Source of the DNA: Kushneria konosiri
GTDB taxonomy: Bacteria > Pseudomonadota > Gammaproteobacteria > Pseudomonadales > Halomonadaceae
Assembly: GCF_002155145.1 (NCBI RefSeq)
Contig: NZ_CP021323.1
Location: forward strand, 1,488,001 to 1,552,000
Reading direction: 5' to 3'
DNA length: 64,000 bases
In this document: one piece after another, positions 16,527 through 26,115 of the stretch
Numbering within the stretch: position 1 is the stretch's first letter
Layout of the letters: each line of letters starts with the position of its first letter
Position numbers and translations under genes: made by a program
Notes under the pieces: model-generated
What the model saw: only the letters and a program-made list of their open reading frames with translations
Told to the model about the DNA's origin: nothing
The model's database searches: none

Positions 16527-17246
16527 ATGCGCATCTACGTTCCCCAGACGCTCAAGCCTGGCGCTACCCTCAGGCTGCCCGATACCGCCGCCCATCACGT
16601 GGCGCGCGTCATGCGCCGCCGTGAAGGTGACCCGCTGGCCCTTTTTGACGGCAAGGGCAATGAAGTAAGCGCTCACATTGCTGCCATTTCCAAGCGTGGT
16701 GATGTACAGGTCACCGTTGGGGAGCCCCAGCCGGCGCTGGCCGAATCGGGGCTGGCTGTGCATCTGGGGCTTGCCGTCGGCAAGGGTGATCGCATGGATT
16801 TCGCCATCCAGAAGGCGGTCGAGCTGGGGGTGGCTGCGGTCACGCCGCTCTATACTCATCATGGCGATGTCCGGCTCAAGAGCGAGCGGGCGCAGAAAAA
16901 GCGGGATCACTGGCAGGCCGTGGCGGTCAATGCCTGCGAGCAGTGTCGGCGAGCCACCGTGCCGGTGATCTACCCGCCCGTTGCGCTTGATGAATGGCTG
17001 AGCGCGCGTGATGAAACACTGAAGCTGGTGCTGCACCCCTATGATGCCGGGCCACTTTCGCAGACTGATTCGCCGGCCAGCGCCGCACTGCTGGTCGGTC
17101 CCGAGGGCGGGCTCAGCGACGATGAAGTCGCTCGGGCCCATGCCCACGGTTTCCACTCCTGGATGCTCGGCCCGCGGATCCTTCGCATGGAGACGGCGCC
17201 GATTGTGGCACTGTCGCTTTTGCAGGCGCGCTACGGGGATCTTTGA
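16527..17246 (+). CDS. rsmE: 16S rRNA (uracil-1498-N3)-methyltransferase
   Basis: RsmE methylates N3 of U1498 in 16S rRNA with SAM. The 239-residue protein has the N-terminal PUA-like domain (RIYVPQTLKPGATLRL, then HHVARVMRRREGD) and the C-terminal SPOUT/trefoil-knot domain with LLVGPEGGLSDDEV (about residue 188) and LGPRILRMETAPIVAL (about residue 213). Length and motifs are standard. A 9-bp inverted repeat with a 3-base loop straddles the stop codon (17233-17253), without T-run. Confidence 0.95.
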   Translation: MRIYVPQTLKPGATLRLPDTAAHHVARVMRRREGDPLALFDGKGNEVSAHIAAISKRGDVQVTVGEPQPALAESGLAVHLGLAVGKGDRMDFAIQKAVELGVAAVTPLYTHHGDVRLKSERAQKKRDHWQAVAVNACEQCRRATVPVIYPPVALDEWLSARDETLKLVLHPYDAGPLSQTDSPASAALLVGPEGGLSDDEVARAHAHGFHSWMLGPRILRMETAPIVALSLLQARYGDL

Positions 17247-17468
17247 TCCCCGTGGTTGTCCTGATGACGCGCCATCCCCCACGTCTTCTCTGATCGAACT
17301 ATGCTTGTGGCCTCGACGGTGCCCGCTGTGAGGGTATTAATGCCATGACGGCATTGGACTTTCGTCTTAATTTCGTCTGAACTTCAGGCACCTCATTTCT
17401 TGTTGCTGTGCGCCGGTCATGACAAGTGATACGGCGTTCAGTCGTTGCCATCACAGGGAGACGTGATC

Positions 17469-19214
17469 GTGGCCGACTATAGTGTTGCCGACATGCTGGT
17501 AAGGACGCTGGCCCAGGCCGGCGTGGAAAACATCTGGGGGTTGCCGGGCGATTCGCTCAACGGCCTGACCGAGAGTCTGCGAAAGCAGGACGCCATTACC
17601 TGGCGCGGTGTGCGCCACGAAGAAGTGGCCGCGCTGGCGGCCAGCGGTGAGGCCGAGGCACGTGACGGTCTGACCGTCTGTGCCGGCTCCTGTGGTCCGG
17701 GCAATACCCATCTGATCAATGGACTTTTCGAGGCAAAGCGTGCACACACACCGATGCTTGCCATTGCCGCCCAGATTCCCTCCAGTGAGGTGGGCCTGGG
17801 GTATTTCCAGGAAACCCACCCGGAGCAGTTGTTCAAGGAGTGCAGCGACTACTGCGAGCTGATCTCCAACCCGTCCCAGGCACAGCGTGTGATCGAGACC
17901 GCCATGCGCACCGCCATTCTCGAAAAGAGCGTGGCGGTGATCGTGATCTCCGGCGATGTGGCGCTCTCACCGGCCGTCGAGCAAAAGATGCAGTGGAGCA
18001 CGCCAGTGGCGCCCGTCACGGTGCCGCCCGAGCCCGAGCTTGAAGAGCTGGCCGCACTGCTTAACGACAGTCACAAGGTGGCCATGCTGTGCGGAGCGGG
18101 CTGTGCCGGTGCCCACGATGAGGTCATGGCGCTGGCCGAGCGCCTCAAGGCGCCCATCGTACATGCGCTGCGCGGCAAGTCATGGCTTGAATATGACAAC
18201 CCTTATGATGTGGGCATGACGGGTCTGATCGGCTTCAGCTCGGGCTATCACGCGCTCAAGGAGTGCGATTTTCTGATCATGCTGGGCACCAGCTTTCCCT
18301 ATAGGGACTTCTTCCCCGAGCACGGTCGTATCGTGCAGATTGATGTGCGTCCCGGCCATCTGGGTCGACGCAGTACACTGCTCAAGGGGCTGGTGGGCGA
18401 TGTGAAGGCCAGTCTCGAGGCACTGTTGCCGCGGCTTGAAGAGAAAACCGATCGCGCCTTTCTGGACAAGGCCCAGAAGCATTATCAAAAGGCCCGCGAG
18501 GATCTCGATGAGCTGGCCGGACCGGCCGCCGAAGGCGACCCCCTGCATCCTCAGTATCTGACCGCTCGCGTCAGTGCGCTGGCCGATGACGATGCCTGGT
18601 TTACGGCCGATGTGGGCACGCCGACCGTCTGGGCAGCGCGCTATCTGAAAATGAATGGCAGGCGCCGTCTGACCGGCTCGTTCATGCACGGCTCCATGGC
18701 TACCGCCATGCCTCAGGCGATGGGCGCGCAGGTCGCCATGCCCGGACGACAGGTCATCTCGCTCTCGGGCGATGGCGGCATCAACATGCTGATGGGCGAT
18801 CTGATGACGCTGGCCGAGGAGAAGCTGCCGGTCAAGGTGATCGTCTATAACAATACGACGCTCGGATTTGTAGCGATGGAGATGAAGGCGGCAGGTTACG
18901 TGGATGAAGTCACCAACCTGCCCGGTACCGACTACGCCCGTCTGGCCGAGGCGCTGGGCATCAAGGGGCTGACGGTATCCAGTTCCGAGCAGCTCGATGG
19001 CGTTCTTGAGGAAGCCTTTGCTCATGACGGCCCGGTCATTGTCGATGTGAAGGTGGCCAGGCAGGAGCTGTCCATGCCGCCGACCATCGAGGCCGCCCAG
19101 GCCAAGGGCTTTAGCCTCTATATGCTGCGTGCGGTCATGAGCGGGCGCGGGGATGAGGTGATGGACCTGGCCAATACCAACTGGCTCAGCCGGCTTGGCC
19201 GCAAGAAGAAGTAG
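17469..19214 (+). CDS. poxB: Pyruvate dehydrogenase (quinone), PoxB type
   Basis: A thiamine-diphosphate and FAD enzyme that decarboxylates pyruvate to acetate and passes electrons to ubiquinone at the inner membrane. The start is GTG 17469, 8 bases after AGGGAG. The 581 residues have three TPP-family domains: catalytic Glu in VRHEEVAALAASGEAE (about residue 50), CAGSCGPGNTHLINGL, the FAD domain in the middle, and the ThDP/Mg motif SGDGGINMLMGDL ... VIVYNN (about residues 435-465). E. coli PoxB has 572 residues with a C-terminal lipid-binding peptide; the basic tail here (LGRKKK) might serve the same end. Single gene with terminator at 19259. Confidence 0.9.
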   Translation: MADYSVADMLVRTLAQAGVENIWGLPGDSLNGLTESLRKQDAITWRGVRHEEVAALAASGEAEARDGLTVCAGSCGPGNTHLINGLFEAKRAHTPMLAIAAQIPSSEVGLGYFQETHPEQLFKECSDYCELISNPSQAQRVIETAMRTAILEKSVAVIVISGDVALSPAVEQKMQWSTPVAPVTVPPEPELEELAALLNDSHKVAMLCGAGCAGAHDEVMALAERLKAPIVHALRGKSWLEYDNPYDVGMTGLIGFSSGYHALKECDFLIMLGTSFPYRDFFPEHGRIVQIDVRPGHLGRRSTLLKGLVGDVKASLEALLPRLEEKTDRAFLDKAQKHYQKAREDLDELAGPAAEGDPLHPQYLTARVSALADDDAWFTADVGTPTVWAARYLKMNGRRRLTGSFMHGSMATAMPQAMGAQVAMPGRQVISLSGDGGINMLMGDLMTLAEEKLPVKVIVYNNTTLGFVAMEMKAAGYVDEVTNLPGTDYARLAEALGIKGLTVSSSEQLDGVLEEAFAHDGPVIVDVKVARQELSMPPTIEAAQAKGFSLYMLRAVMSGRGDEVMDLANTNWLSRLGRKKK

Positions 19215-19258
19215 GTATGCATTGAAAGTGAGTGCTTGCTCACCTTTTTATGCGTGAC

Positions 19259-19288
19259 AAAAAAGCCCCGGCATTGCCGGGGCTTTTT
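19259..19288. terminator. Bidirectional intrinsic terminator
   Basis: The stem AAAAAGCCCCGGC / GCCGGGGCTTTTT has a 3-base loop and lies between the convergent poxB and nemA genes; it works on both strands. Confidence 0.88.
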
Positions 19289-19308
19289 GCGTGATCGCCT
19301 TCGAATGA

Positions 19309-20442
19309 TCAGCCTTTCTTGTCGATCAGTTCCTGACGCGCCTGGCGGGCCTGCTCTTCCTCATACGTCGGGAAGTCGATATAGCCCCGGGCATCGCCGC
19401 CATAGAAGGTGGACGGGTCAAAGTCGGTCAGCGGCCAGCCATTTTTCATCCGCTCGACCAGATCCGGGTTTGACGTGTACGGGCGGCCAAAGACCGGCAG
19501 GTCGATGGTGCCGTCATTGACGAGCTTTTCGGCCTCGTTCTGGTCGAGATTGCCGGCCAGCATCAGATTGCCGTCATAAACCTCACGGAAACGCTTGAGA
19601 TAGTCGCGCGGCATCGGCGCCATGCCCTGACCGCCCTGGTCGTGCAGATGCACATAGGAAAGCCCGCGCTTGTTGAATTCGCGCGCCAGGTGCAGATAGG
19701 TCTCGCCGTTGTCGTCGTACTCCGGCATATCAAAAAGCGTACCAAACGGTGACAGACGCACGCCGACGCGATGCGCGCCGATCAGGGCGCTGACCTCATC
19801 GACCACCTCGATCAGCAGACGGCAGCGATTTTCACGCGAGCCGCCGTATTCATCATCGCGGTCGTTGACGCCGGGATTGAGAAACTGCTCGAAGAGATAG
19901 CCGTTGGCGCCGTGGATCTCCACCCCGTCGAAGCCGGCCTCGCGAGCGTTGACGGCGGCCTGGGCGAAATCGCGCACGAGGTCACGCACCTCGCGGGTTT
20001 CAAGCCGGCGTGGTGTGCTGGCCTTGAGCATGTCGGGCGTCCCCTGCTCGTTGTAGCCAAACGCCATGCCGCCGGGCTGATCGCTCGGGCCGACCGGTGA
20101 TGCACCGGCGATCTGCACGGTCGTGTGCGAGACGCGTCCGACATGCCAGATCTGGGCGAAGAAGACCCCGCCGCGTTCATGTACGGCGCGAGTGGCCTTT
20201 TTCCAGCCCTCGATCTGGTCCGGCCCGTAAATGCCCGGGTTGTACAGATAGCCCGTGCCCTGACGCGACACCGGGGTGCCCTCTGAGATGATCAGACCGG
20301 CACTGGCGCGCTGGCGGTAGTAGAGCGCGCCCATTTCGCTGGGGATATCGCCCACGGCGCGTGAGCGGGTCATGGGCGCCATGACGATGCGATTATCAAG
20401 CGTAATACCGGCGAGATCGAAACGTTCAAACAGTGATGACAT
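19309..20442 (-). CDS. nemA: Old Yellow Enzyme family alkene reductase
   Basis: A FMN-containing NAD(P)H-dependent reductase of activated C=C bonds, nitro compounds and maleimides. The start at 20442 has GAGGA about 6 bases upstream and gives MSSLFERFDLAGITLDNRIV, 377 residues. Substrate-binding His/Asn are in EIHGANGYLFEQFLNP (about residue 183), with the active-site Tyr following; the phosphate loop region is VFGRPYTSNPDLVERM (about residue 325). The protein is close to NemA/XenB. The physiological substrate cannot be read from the sequence. No TetR-type nemR gene lies beside it, unlike E. coli. Confidence 0.88.
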   Translation of the reverse strand: MSSLFERFDLAGITLDNRIVMAPMTRSRAVGDIPSEMGALYYRQRASAGLIISEGTPVSRQGTGYLYNPGIYGPDQIEGWKKATRAVHERGGVFFAQIWHVGRVSHTTVQIAGASPVGPSDQPGGMAFGYNEQGTPDMLKASTPRRLETREVRDLVRDFAQAAVNAREAGFDGVEIHGANGYLFEQFLNPGVNDRDDEYGGSRENRCRLLIEVVDEVSALIGAHRVGVRLSPFGTLFDMPEYDDNGETYLHLAREFNKRGLSYVHLHDQGGQGMAPMPRDYLKRFREVYDGNLMLAGNLDQNEAEKLVNDGTIDLPVFGRPYTSNPDLVERMKNGWPLTDFDPSTFYGGDARGYIDFPTYEEEQARQARQELIDKKG

Positions 20443-20695
20443 GATCATCCTCATTGTAAAGCGTCTGAACAAAAGGTGTTCAGCGATGATGTGTTGCCCG
20501 AAAGTCTAGTCGATCAGATGCGCGCTCCTGATAGTTTTCAGACATGTCTGCGATTGGAAAGAACAACATCCTCAGGGGGGACATGGCGGGTTCGATCATG
20601 GTCGAAGGATGAGGCTTGCGTCATACTGGCGGCATCAACGGCTGCCACAACGCCACGCTGCGACCACCTCAAGGGGCCGTGTTCTGGAGTTTTAA

Positions 20696-21658
20696 ATGAG
20701 TGAACGTGCATTGAATATTGCGGTCGTCATGGACCCCATCGCCAGTATTGCCTGGAAAAAGGACACGACGCTGGCGATGCTATGGGCCGCCAAACGGCGT
20801 GGCCACAGGCTTTTTTACCTCGAGCCGGGAGATCTCTATCTCAAGGACGGGCGTGCCATGGGACGCCTGCGCGCGCTTGAGGTATTCGAAAACGACCCCG
20901 AGCATTATTACGCGCTTGGAGATGTCGAGGCCGGGCCGCTGGCACAGATGGATGTGATTCTGATGCGTCAGGACCCGCCGGTGGATGTCAATTTCACCAA
21001 CGCCGTGCACCTGCTGGGTTTTGCCGAGCGCGAGGGCGTGCTGGTGGTCAACCCGACCCAGGCGCTTTTGACCTGCAACGAAAAGCTTTATGCCCAGCAG
21101 TTTCCCCAGTGTCTGGTGCCCAGCGTCGTCTCCTGCAACGACCGCGTGCTGCGCGAGTTTCACGCCGAGCAGGGCGACACCATCTTCAAGCCGCTGGACG
21201 GCATGGGCGGCACCGGCATCTTTCACATCGCCCCGGACGGGCGCAACATCGGCGCGGTGATCGAGCAGCTGACCCAGCGCGGCACCGAGCAGATCATGGC
21301 GCAGCGCTATATTCCCGAGATCAAGCAGGGCGATACCCGCATTCTCCTGATTGACGGCGAGCCGGTGCCCTATGGTCTCGCCCGCATCCCTTCGGCCGGT
21401 GAAGTGCGTGGCAATCTGGCCGCTGGCGGCCGCGGAGAAGCCCGCGAACTGACGGATCGTGACTACTGGCTGGTTGATCAGGTCAAGGACTCCATCAAGT
21501 CGCTGGGGCTGATCTTTGTAGGGCTCGATGTGATCGGGGATTACATCACCGAGATCAACGTCACCAGCCCCACCTGCGTACGTGAAATCGATGCCCAGAA
21601 GGGCACCGACATTGCCGGCATGCTGATGGATGCCATCGAGCGACGCTTCACCGCCTGA
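20696..21658 (+). CDS. gshB: Glutathione synthetase
   Basis: GshB joins gamma-glutamylcysteine and glycine with ATP, the second step of glutathione synthesis. The 320-residue protein has the N-terminal domain (VVMDPIASIAWKKDTTLAML), the MRQDPPVD segment (about residue 90) and an ATP-grasp fold with KPLDGMGGTGIF (about residue 163), RYIPEIKQGDTRILLI and the metal site EINVTSPTC (about residue 287). Length is as in E. coli (316). It leads the gshB-algH-yqgF group, a common gammaproteobacterial arrangement. Confidence 0.97.
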   Translation: MSERALNIAVVMDPIASIAWKKDTTLAMLWAAKRRGHRLFYLEPGDLYLKDGRAMGRLRALEVFENDPEHYYALGDVEAGPLAQMDVILMRQDPPVDVNFTNAVHLLGFAEREGVLVVNPTQALLTCNEKLYAQQFPQCLVPSVVSCNDRVLREFHAEQGDTIFKPLDGMGGTGIFHIAPDGRNIGAVIEQLTQRGTEQIMAQRYIPEIKQGDTRILLIDGEPVPYGLARIPSAGEVRGNLAAGGRGEARELTDRDYWLVDQVKDSIKSLGLIFVGLDVIGDYITEINVTSPTCVREIDAQKGTDIAGMLMDAIERRFTA

Positions 21659-21662
21659 GGTG

Positions 21663-21691
21663 TTGACGCCACGCCGGGCGGCCAGTGTTAC
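21663..21691 (+). promoter_or_regulatory. Possible promoter before algH
   Basis: TTGACG (5/6 to -35) and TGTTAC (weak -10, 3/6) are 17 bases apart, 117 bases before algH and just after the gshB stop. This could give algH-yqgF separate transcription from gshB. Confidence 0.3.
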
Positions 21692-21807
21692 CATGCACGC
21701 ATTCCCCGCCAACGGCGGATGAGCGTCGGCCATGGCCGTGCTCTCATGACCCATCGATCCACGCCCCTGCCGGCCGGCAGGGGCGCGCGCTTTTATCCGG
21801 GAGGCCC

Positions 21808-22365
21808 ATGCAAGGCTTACGCGATCACTTTCTCATGGCGATGCCCCATCTCGAAGACGAAAACTTTGCGGGCTCGCTGACCTATATCTGCGATCACGAC
21901 GACAACGGCACCCTGGGGCTCAAGCTCAATCAGCCCATGGAGCTCACGCTTGAGGCGCTGTTCGAGCAGCTTGAAATCGATGCCAGCGAGTGTCTGTCGC
22001 TGGATACGCCGGTGCTCGACGGCGGCCCGGTACATCGCGAGCGCGGCTTTATCCTGCACTCCGGCAGCCCCGAGCACTGGGATTCCAGCATTCGTACCGG
22101 TGAGAACCGGGCGCTGACCACGTCGATGGACATCCTGCATGCCATCGCCGCCGGTCGCGGTCCAGAGCAGTTTCTGGTCTGTCTGGGCTGCGTGGGCTGG
22201 GAGCCCGAGCAGCTGGCTCAGGAGATCAAGGACAATACCTGGCTGACCGTGGAGGCCAGCGATGAGGTGCTCTTTCGCACGCCTGCGCCGGCGCGTCTGG
22301 AGACCGCAGCAGGGCATCTGGGCGTGAATCTGAGCCTGCTCTCGCGAGAGGCCGGTCATGGCTGA
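21808..22365 (+). CDS. algH: YqgE/AlgH family protein
   Basis: The start at 21808 (GGGAGG 3-4 bases upstream) gives MQGLRDHFLMAMPHLEDENF and 185 residues, the family length. Conserved parts are the N-terminal HFLMAMPHL and GSLTYICDHDDNGTLGLKLNQP, the middle VLDGGPVHRERGFILH and LVCLGCVGWEPEQLAQEI (about residue 130). The fold is known from structures, but the biochemical role is not settled; in Pseudomonas it was named for an effect on alginate. It overlaps yqgF by 8 bases, so the two are translationally coupled. Confidence 0.94.
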   Translation: MQGLRDHFLMAMPHLEDENFAGSLTYICDHDDNGTLGLKLNQPMELTLEALFEQLEIDASECLSLDTPVLDGGPVHRERGFILHSGSPEHWDSSIRTGENRALTTSMDILHAIAAGRGPEQFLVCLGCVGWEPEQLAQEIKDNTWLTVEASDEVLFRTPAPARLETAAGHLGVNLSLLSREAGHG

Positions 22366-22822
22366 GGGCGTCGGTCAGCGGCTGGTGCTGGCCTTTGATT
22401 TCGGCGTGCGCCGCATTGGCGTGGCGGTCGGCAATGAGCTGCTGGGCAGTGCCACGGCGCTTGATCCGTTGATGGCGCGTGACGGCATTCCCGACTGGCA
22501 CGTGATCGCGCGCCTGATCGAGGAGTGGCAGCCCGACCTGTTCGTAGTCGGATTGCCGCTCAACATGGATGACACCGAATCCGAGATGAGCCTGCGTGCA
22601 CGCAAGTTTGGCAATCGACTGCATGGCCGCTTTGGCAAGCCGCTGGAAATGTTCGACGAGCGCGGCACCACCCGCGCGGCCAAGGCCATCGCCCGCGACG
22701 AGGGCCATCGGGGCAACTATCGCGATCATGGCGTCGACGGCATCGCCGCCGAGCTGATCCTGACCGGCTGGTTCGAGCAGCAGGCCCACGGGGCGCGGCT
22801 CAACATCCCCACGCCCCGCTGA
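22358..22822 (+). CDS. yqgF: Pre-16S rRNA nuclease / Holliday junction resolvase-like YqgF
   Basis: A RNase H-fold nuclease needed for 5' maturation of 16S rRNA; also described as RuvX. The 154 residues show FDFGVRRIGVAVG (first catalytic Asp, about residue 13), LFVVGLPLNMDDTES (about residue 62), the second acidic motif DERGTTRAA (about residue 103, usually DERLTT) and the last acidic site DHGVDGIAAELIL (about residue 127). Length is slightly above E. coli (138). Overlaps algH and is convergent with pyrB at 33 bases. Confidence 0.93.
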   Translation: MAEGVGQRLVLAFDFGVRRIGVAVGNELLGSATALDPLMARDGIPDWHVIARLIEEWQPDLFVVGLPLNMDDTESEMSLRARKFGNRLHGRFGKPLEMFDERGTTRAAKAIARDEGHRGNYRDHGVDGIAAELILTGWFEQQAHGARLNIPTPR

Positions 22823-22855
22823 CCCGCCTCCCGAGCCTGCCTTGTAAGTGATGAC

Positions 22856-23896
22856 TTACTTCAGCGTCGTGAAGTCGGCATCATCGACCCCGATCCGATG
22901 CGGCGGTTGCCAGCCGACATCGCGAAGGTCGCGATCAAAGGTGTCCGCCACTCCCATGAGCGTGGCAAAGATGGCCATGCGCACCGGAATGCCGTTATCG
23001 GTCTGGCGAAAGATCGCCAGTCGAGGGTCGTCGTTGAGATCCACATTCAGGTCGTTGGCGCCGGGCCGGCTGTCTCGCGGCAGCGGGTGCATGGCAATGG
23101 TGTGCGTGCTGCAGCGCTGATCCAGAAAAGCACGATCCACGCTGAAATCGCTCGACAGGCTAAAACCCTCCACCATCTCCTGGGTAAAGCGCTCCTTCTG
23201 GATGCGCGTGGCATAGACGACGTCCACATCGCTGTAGTCGGCCTGCAGCGTATCGCGCTGGTTGACCCGGTGACCGGCGTTTTCGGCTCGATCGATCAGC
23301 TCCGAAGGCATTTCGAGCCCCGGCGGCGACACCAGCGTGATCTGCATCGGCGGATAGAGCGACAAGAGCTTCAACAGCGAGTGGACGGTGCGGCCGTATT
23401 TCAAATCGCCGGTCAGCAGCAGATGTGCGCCGGGCAACGCCTTGCCAAGCCGCTCGAACTCCTTGTTGATGGTGTAGAGATCAAGCAAGGCCTGGCTTGG
23501 GTGTTCACCCGGGCCGTCACCGCCGTTGATGACCGGCACGTGAGTCGCCGCGGCAAACTCGGCCACCGAGCCCAGGTCGGGATGGCGCATGACAATGGCA
23601 TCGACATAGCCGCTGATGACGCGGCTGGTGTCATACAGCGATTCCCCCTTGGCCATCGAGGAGAAGGTAAACCCGGTGGTGTCACAGACACTGCCGCCCA
23701 GCCGGCTGAAGGCCGAGTGAAAGCTCATGCGCGTGCGGGTACTGGCCTCGAAAAAGAGATTGCCCAGCACGGCACCTTCCAGCACCCGGGTGATCTTCTG
23801 ACGCTGGGCAATGGGCTCCATGCGCCGCGCCACGTCAAAGAGATGATCGACGTAGTCGCGGGACAAACTATCAACGGACAACAGATGGGCACTCAT
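22856..23896 (-). CDS. pyrB: Aspartate carbamoyltransferase, catalytic chain
   Basis: PyrB makes N-carbamoylaspartate from carbamoyl phosphate and aspartate in pyrimidine synthesis. The start at 23896 gives MSAHLLSVDSLSRDYVDHLF. Visible are the carbamoyl-phosphate loop FEASTRTRMSF (about residue 54), the catalytic His region NGGDGPGEHPSQALLD (about residue 130), LLTGDLKYGRTVHSL and MHPLPRDSRPG (about residue 273). The 346 residues exceed E. coli PyrB (311) through a C-terminal tail (about residues 315-346). No pyrI regulatory chain or pyrC/pyrR gene lies beside it, so its regulation differs from both the enteric and Pseudomonas arrangements. Confidence 0.93.
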   Translation of the reverse strand: MSAHLLSVDSLSRDYVDHLFDVARRMEPIAQRQKITRVLEGAVLGNLFFEASTRTRMSFHSAFSRLGGSVCDTTGFTFSSMAKGESLYDTSRVISGYVDAIVMRHPDLGSVAEFAAATHVPVINGGDGPGEHPSQALLDLYTINKEFERLGKALPGAHLLLTGDLKYGRTVHSLLKLLSLYPPMQITLVSPPGLEMPSELIDRAENAGHRVNQRDTLQADYSDVDVVYATRIQKERFTQEMVEGFSLSSDFSVDRAFLDQRCSTHTIAMHPLPRDSRPGANDLNVDLNDDPRLAIFRQTDNGIPVRMAIFATLMGVADTFDRDLRDVGWQPPHRIGVDDADFTTLK

Positions 23897-24136
23897 GGCA
23901 CTCGCCTCTGGCTGGGAGGGACAAAGCCACACAGCAGGCACTGTGGGGCGCAAACGCGCGCTAGTGTAGCGCGACAGGCCCTTGCCCTTCACCGGGGATC
24001 AGGCGTGCGACAGACGCTTTTTCAAACAGCCTCTCTCTTTTGGCATGACAGGATGGGCGAGCGTTGAACGGCGCGCTACACTGCGCCCGCTTTTTTCCAT
24101 CTGGGCGAGAGCCCCGCGTCAGGACGGCAATTACCC

Positions 24137-25060
24137 ATGCAGGCACTGCTGGAATCCATTCTCGATGACGTAAGACCCCTGCTCGGCCAGGGGCACGTGG
24201 CCAGCTACATTCCGGCGCTGGCGGATGTTGATCCCCATCAACTCGGCATCGCCATGCTCGGCACCGATGGTGCGCTTTATCAGGCCGGGGATGCCGATAC
24301 CCCCTTCTCGATTCAGAGCATTTCCAAGGTGTTCAGCCTGGTGCAGGCCATTTCACATGGCGGCGAGAGTCTCTGGGAGCGGCTGGGGCATGAACCCTCG
24401 GGTCAGGCCTTCAACTCGCTGGTGCAGCTCGAGTTCGAAAAGGGGCGCCCACGCAATCCCTTTATCAATGCCGGTGCGCTGGTGATCGCCGATATCAACC
24501 AGTCGCGCTACGCAGCCCCAATACTGTCCATGCGCGATCTGGTGCGCCGGATGACCAACAACGTTCATATCATTTCCGATCGGGTGGTGGCCGAATCCGA
24601 ATACCAGCATCGGGCGCGCAATGCGGCCATGGCCTATCTGATGCAGTCCTTTGGTAACTTTCACAATGATGTGGAAGCGGTGCTCAAGAGCTACTTCCAT
24701 CACTGTGCGCTCACGGCCAGCTGCGTGGATCTGGTACGCGGCTTTTCCTTTCTGGCCAACGGTGGGCGCTGCCTGCACAGTGACGAGCACATCCTGACGC
24801 CGCGCCAGACCCAGCAGGTCAACGCCATCATGGCCACCAGCGGGCTCTATGACGAGGCGGGCAACTTTGCCTATCGTGTGGGGCTACCGGGTAAAAGCGG
24901 CGTCGGCGGTGGCATCGTCGCGGTGGTGCCGGGGCGCTACAGCATCTGCGTGTGGTCACCGGCGCTCAATGCCAGCGGCAATTCGCTGGTGGGCATGGCC
25001 GTACTGGAAAAACTCAGCGAGCAGATCGGCTGGTCGGTGTTTTCCCCGCTTTCCTATTGA
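24137..25060 (+). CDS. glsA: Glutaminase
   Basis: Hydrolyses glutamine to glutamate and ammonia with a serine beta-lactamase-like fold. The 307 residues show the catalytic SxxK in [13 protein letters not shown] (about residue 57-61), the [18 protein letters not shown] segment (about residue 95), and the C-terminal [16 protein letters not shown] (about residue 250). Length matches bacterial glutaminases (about 305-310). Single gene. A 9-bp inverted repeat (GCAGGGCGC / GCGCCCTGC at 25119-25153) lies between its stop and the next gene, without a T-run. Confidence 0.94.
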   Translation: MQALLESILDDVRPLLGQGHVASYIPALADVDPHQLGIAMLGTDGALYQAGDADTPFSIQSISKVFSLVQAISHGGESLWERLGHEPSGQAFNSLVQLEFEKGRPRNPFINAGALVIADINQSRYAAPILSMRDLVRRMTNNVHIISDRVVAESEYQHRARNAAMAYLMQSFGNFHNDVEAVLKSYFHHCALTASCVDLVRGFSFLANGGRCLHSDEHILTPRQTQQVNAIMATSGLYDEAGNFAYRVGLPGKSGVGGGIVAVVPGRYSICVWSPALNASGNSLVGMAVLEKLSEQIGWSVFSPLSY

Positions 25061-25202
25061 AGTTGCTGGCGTTTTCAACGGCGCCGGTACCACGATTCAG
25101 ACCCTTCTTGAACGCATTGCAGGGCGCTCTACGCTTGGAGAGACGCGCCCTGCATCGTGTGCGCCGTGGATATTAACCCATGTTTCAAAAGGAGTTTGAA
25201 CA

Positions 25203-26048
25203 GTGGCCAATTCAACCAATGCACCCCAGTCACAGCCCGGCGATGAACATCGCATGCGGGAGCAGCCGGAATATATTCGAGAGAGCTATCAGGGCACCGA
25301 TAAGCTCAAGGGCCGGGTCGCGCTGATCACCGGCGGCGACAGCGGTATCGGCCGGGCAGTGGCCGTACATTATGCTCGCGAGGGTGCCGATGTCGCCTTC
25401 AGCTACCTTGAAGAGGATGACGATGCCGAGGATACCCGCACGCTGGTGGAAGCCGAAGGTCAGCGCTGTCTGGTCATGAAAGGTGATGTTGGAGACCCCG
25501 CCTTTTGCCGTGAGATGGTCGACAAAACCGTCAGCGAGCTGGGCGGGCTCAACATTCTGGTCAACAACGCTGCCGAGCAGCACGACTGGGACGACATTAC
25601 GAAAATCCCCGATGAGCAACTCGAGCGCACCTTCCGTACCAATATCTTCAGTCACTTCTACACGGTGAAGCAGGCACTGGCCCACATGTCAGCGGGCGAC
25701 AGCATCATCGAAAGCTCCTCGGTCAACGCCTTCAAGGGCAACAACACCCTGATCGACTACACCGCGACCAAGGGGGCCATTCAGGGCTTCATGCGCTCGA
25801 TGGCCATGTCGCTGGTCGAGCGAGGCATTCGGGTCAATGCGGTCGCTCCCGGGCCGGTCTGGACACCGCTGATTCCTTCCACCATGGAGGATGAAAAGGT
25901 TGAAGGCTTCGGCGAGCAGGTGCCGATGAACCGTGCCGGTCAGCCCAGCGAGATGGCACCGGCCTATGTGTATCTGGCAAGCGAGGAGTCGTCCTACATG
26001 AATGGCCAGACCATTCACCTCAATGGCGGCGTTATCCTTAATACATAA
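25203..26048 (+). CDS. Short-chain dehydrogenase/reductase, stress-protein type (copy 1)
   Basis: A 281-residue SDR with a roughly 40-residue N-terminal extension. It has the NAD(P) motif ITGGDSGIGRAVA (about residue 42), NNAAEQ (about residue 122), the catalytic Ser in ESSSVNAF (about residue 172) and the catalytic pair YTATK (about residue 186). The GGDSGIG variant and N-terminal extension place it with the YghA/YhdF/general-stress-protein-39 group, which reduces small aldehydes or sugars; the substrate is unknown. The start is GTG 25203 with AAAAGGAG 9-10 bases upstream. Two close paralogues follow at 27516 and 28505. Ends in its own terminator. Confidence 0.92.
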   Translation: MANSTNAPQSQPGDEHRMREQPEYIRESYQGTDKLKGRVALITGGDSGIGRAVAVHYAREGADVAFSYLEEDDDAEDTRTLVEAEGQRCLVMKGDVGDPAFCREMVDKTVSELGGLNILVNNAAEQHDWDDITKIPDEQLERTFRTNIFSHFYTVKQALAHMSAGDSIIESSSVNAFKGNNTLIDYTATKGAIQGFMRSMAMSLVERGIRVNAVAPGPVWTPLIPSTMEDEKVEGFGEQVPMNRAGQPSEMAPAYVYLASEESSYMNGQTIHLNGGVILNT

Positions 26049-26077
26049 CATTACGATATAAATTACGTATAAAAACC

Positions 26078-26115
26078 CAAAGCCTGCGCCACCTCCCGTG
26101 GCGTGGGCTTTTTTC
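26078..26115 (+). terminator. Intrinsic terminator after SDR copy 1
   Basis: Stem AAAGCC-t-GCGCCAC / GTGGCGT-g-GGCTTT with a 5-base loop, followed by a run of six Ts. Confidence 0.8.
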
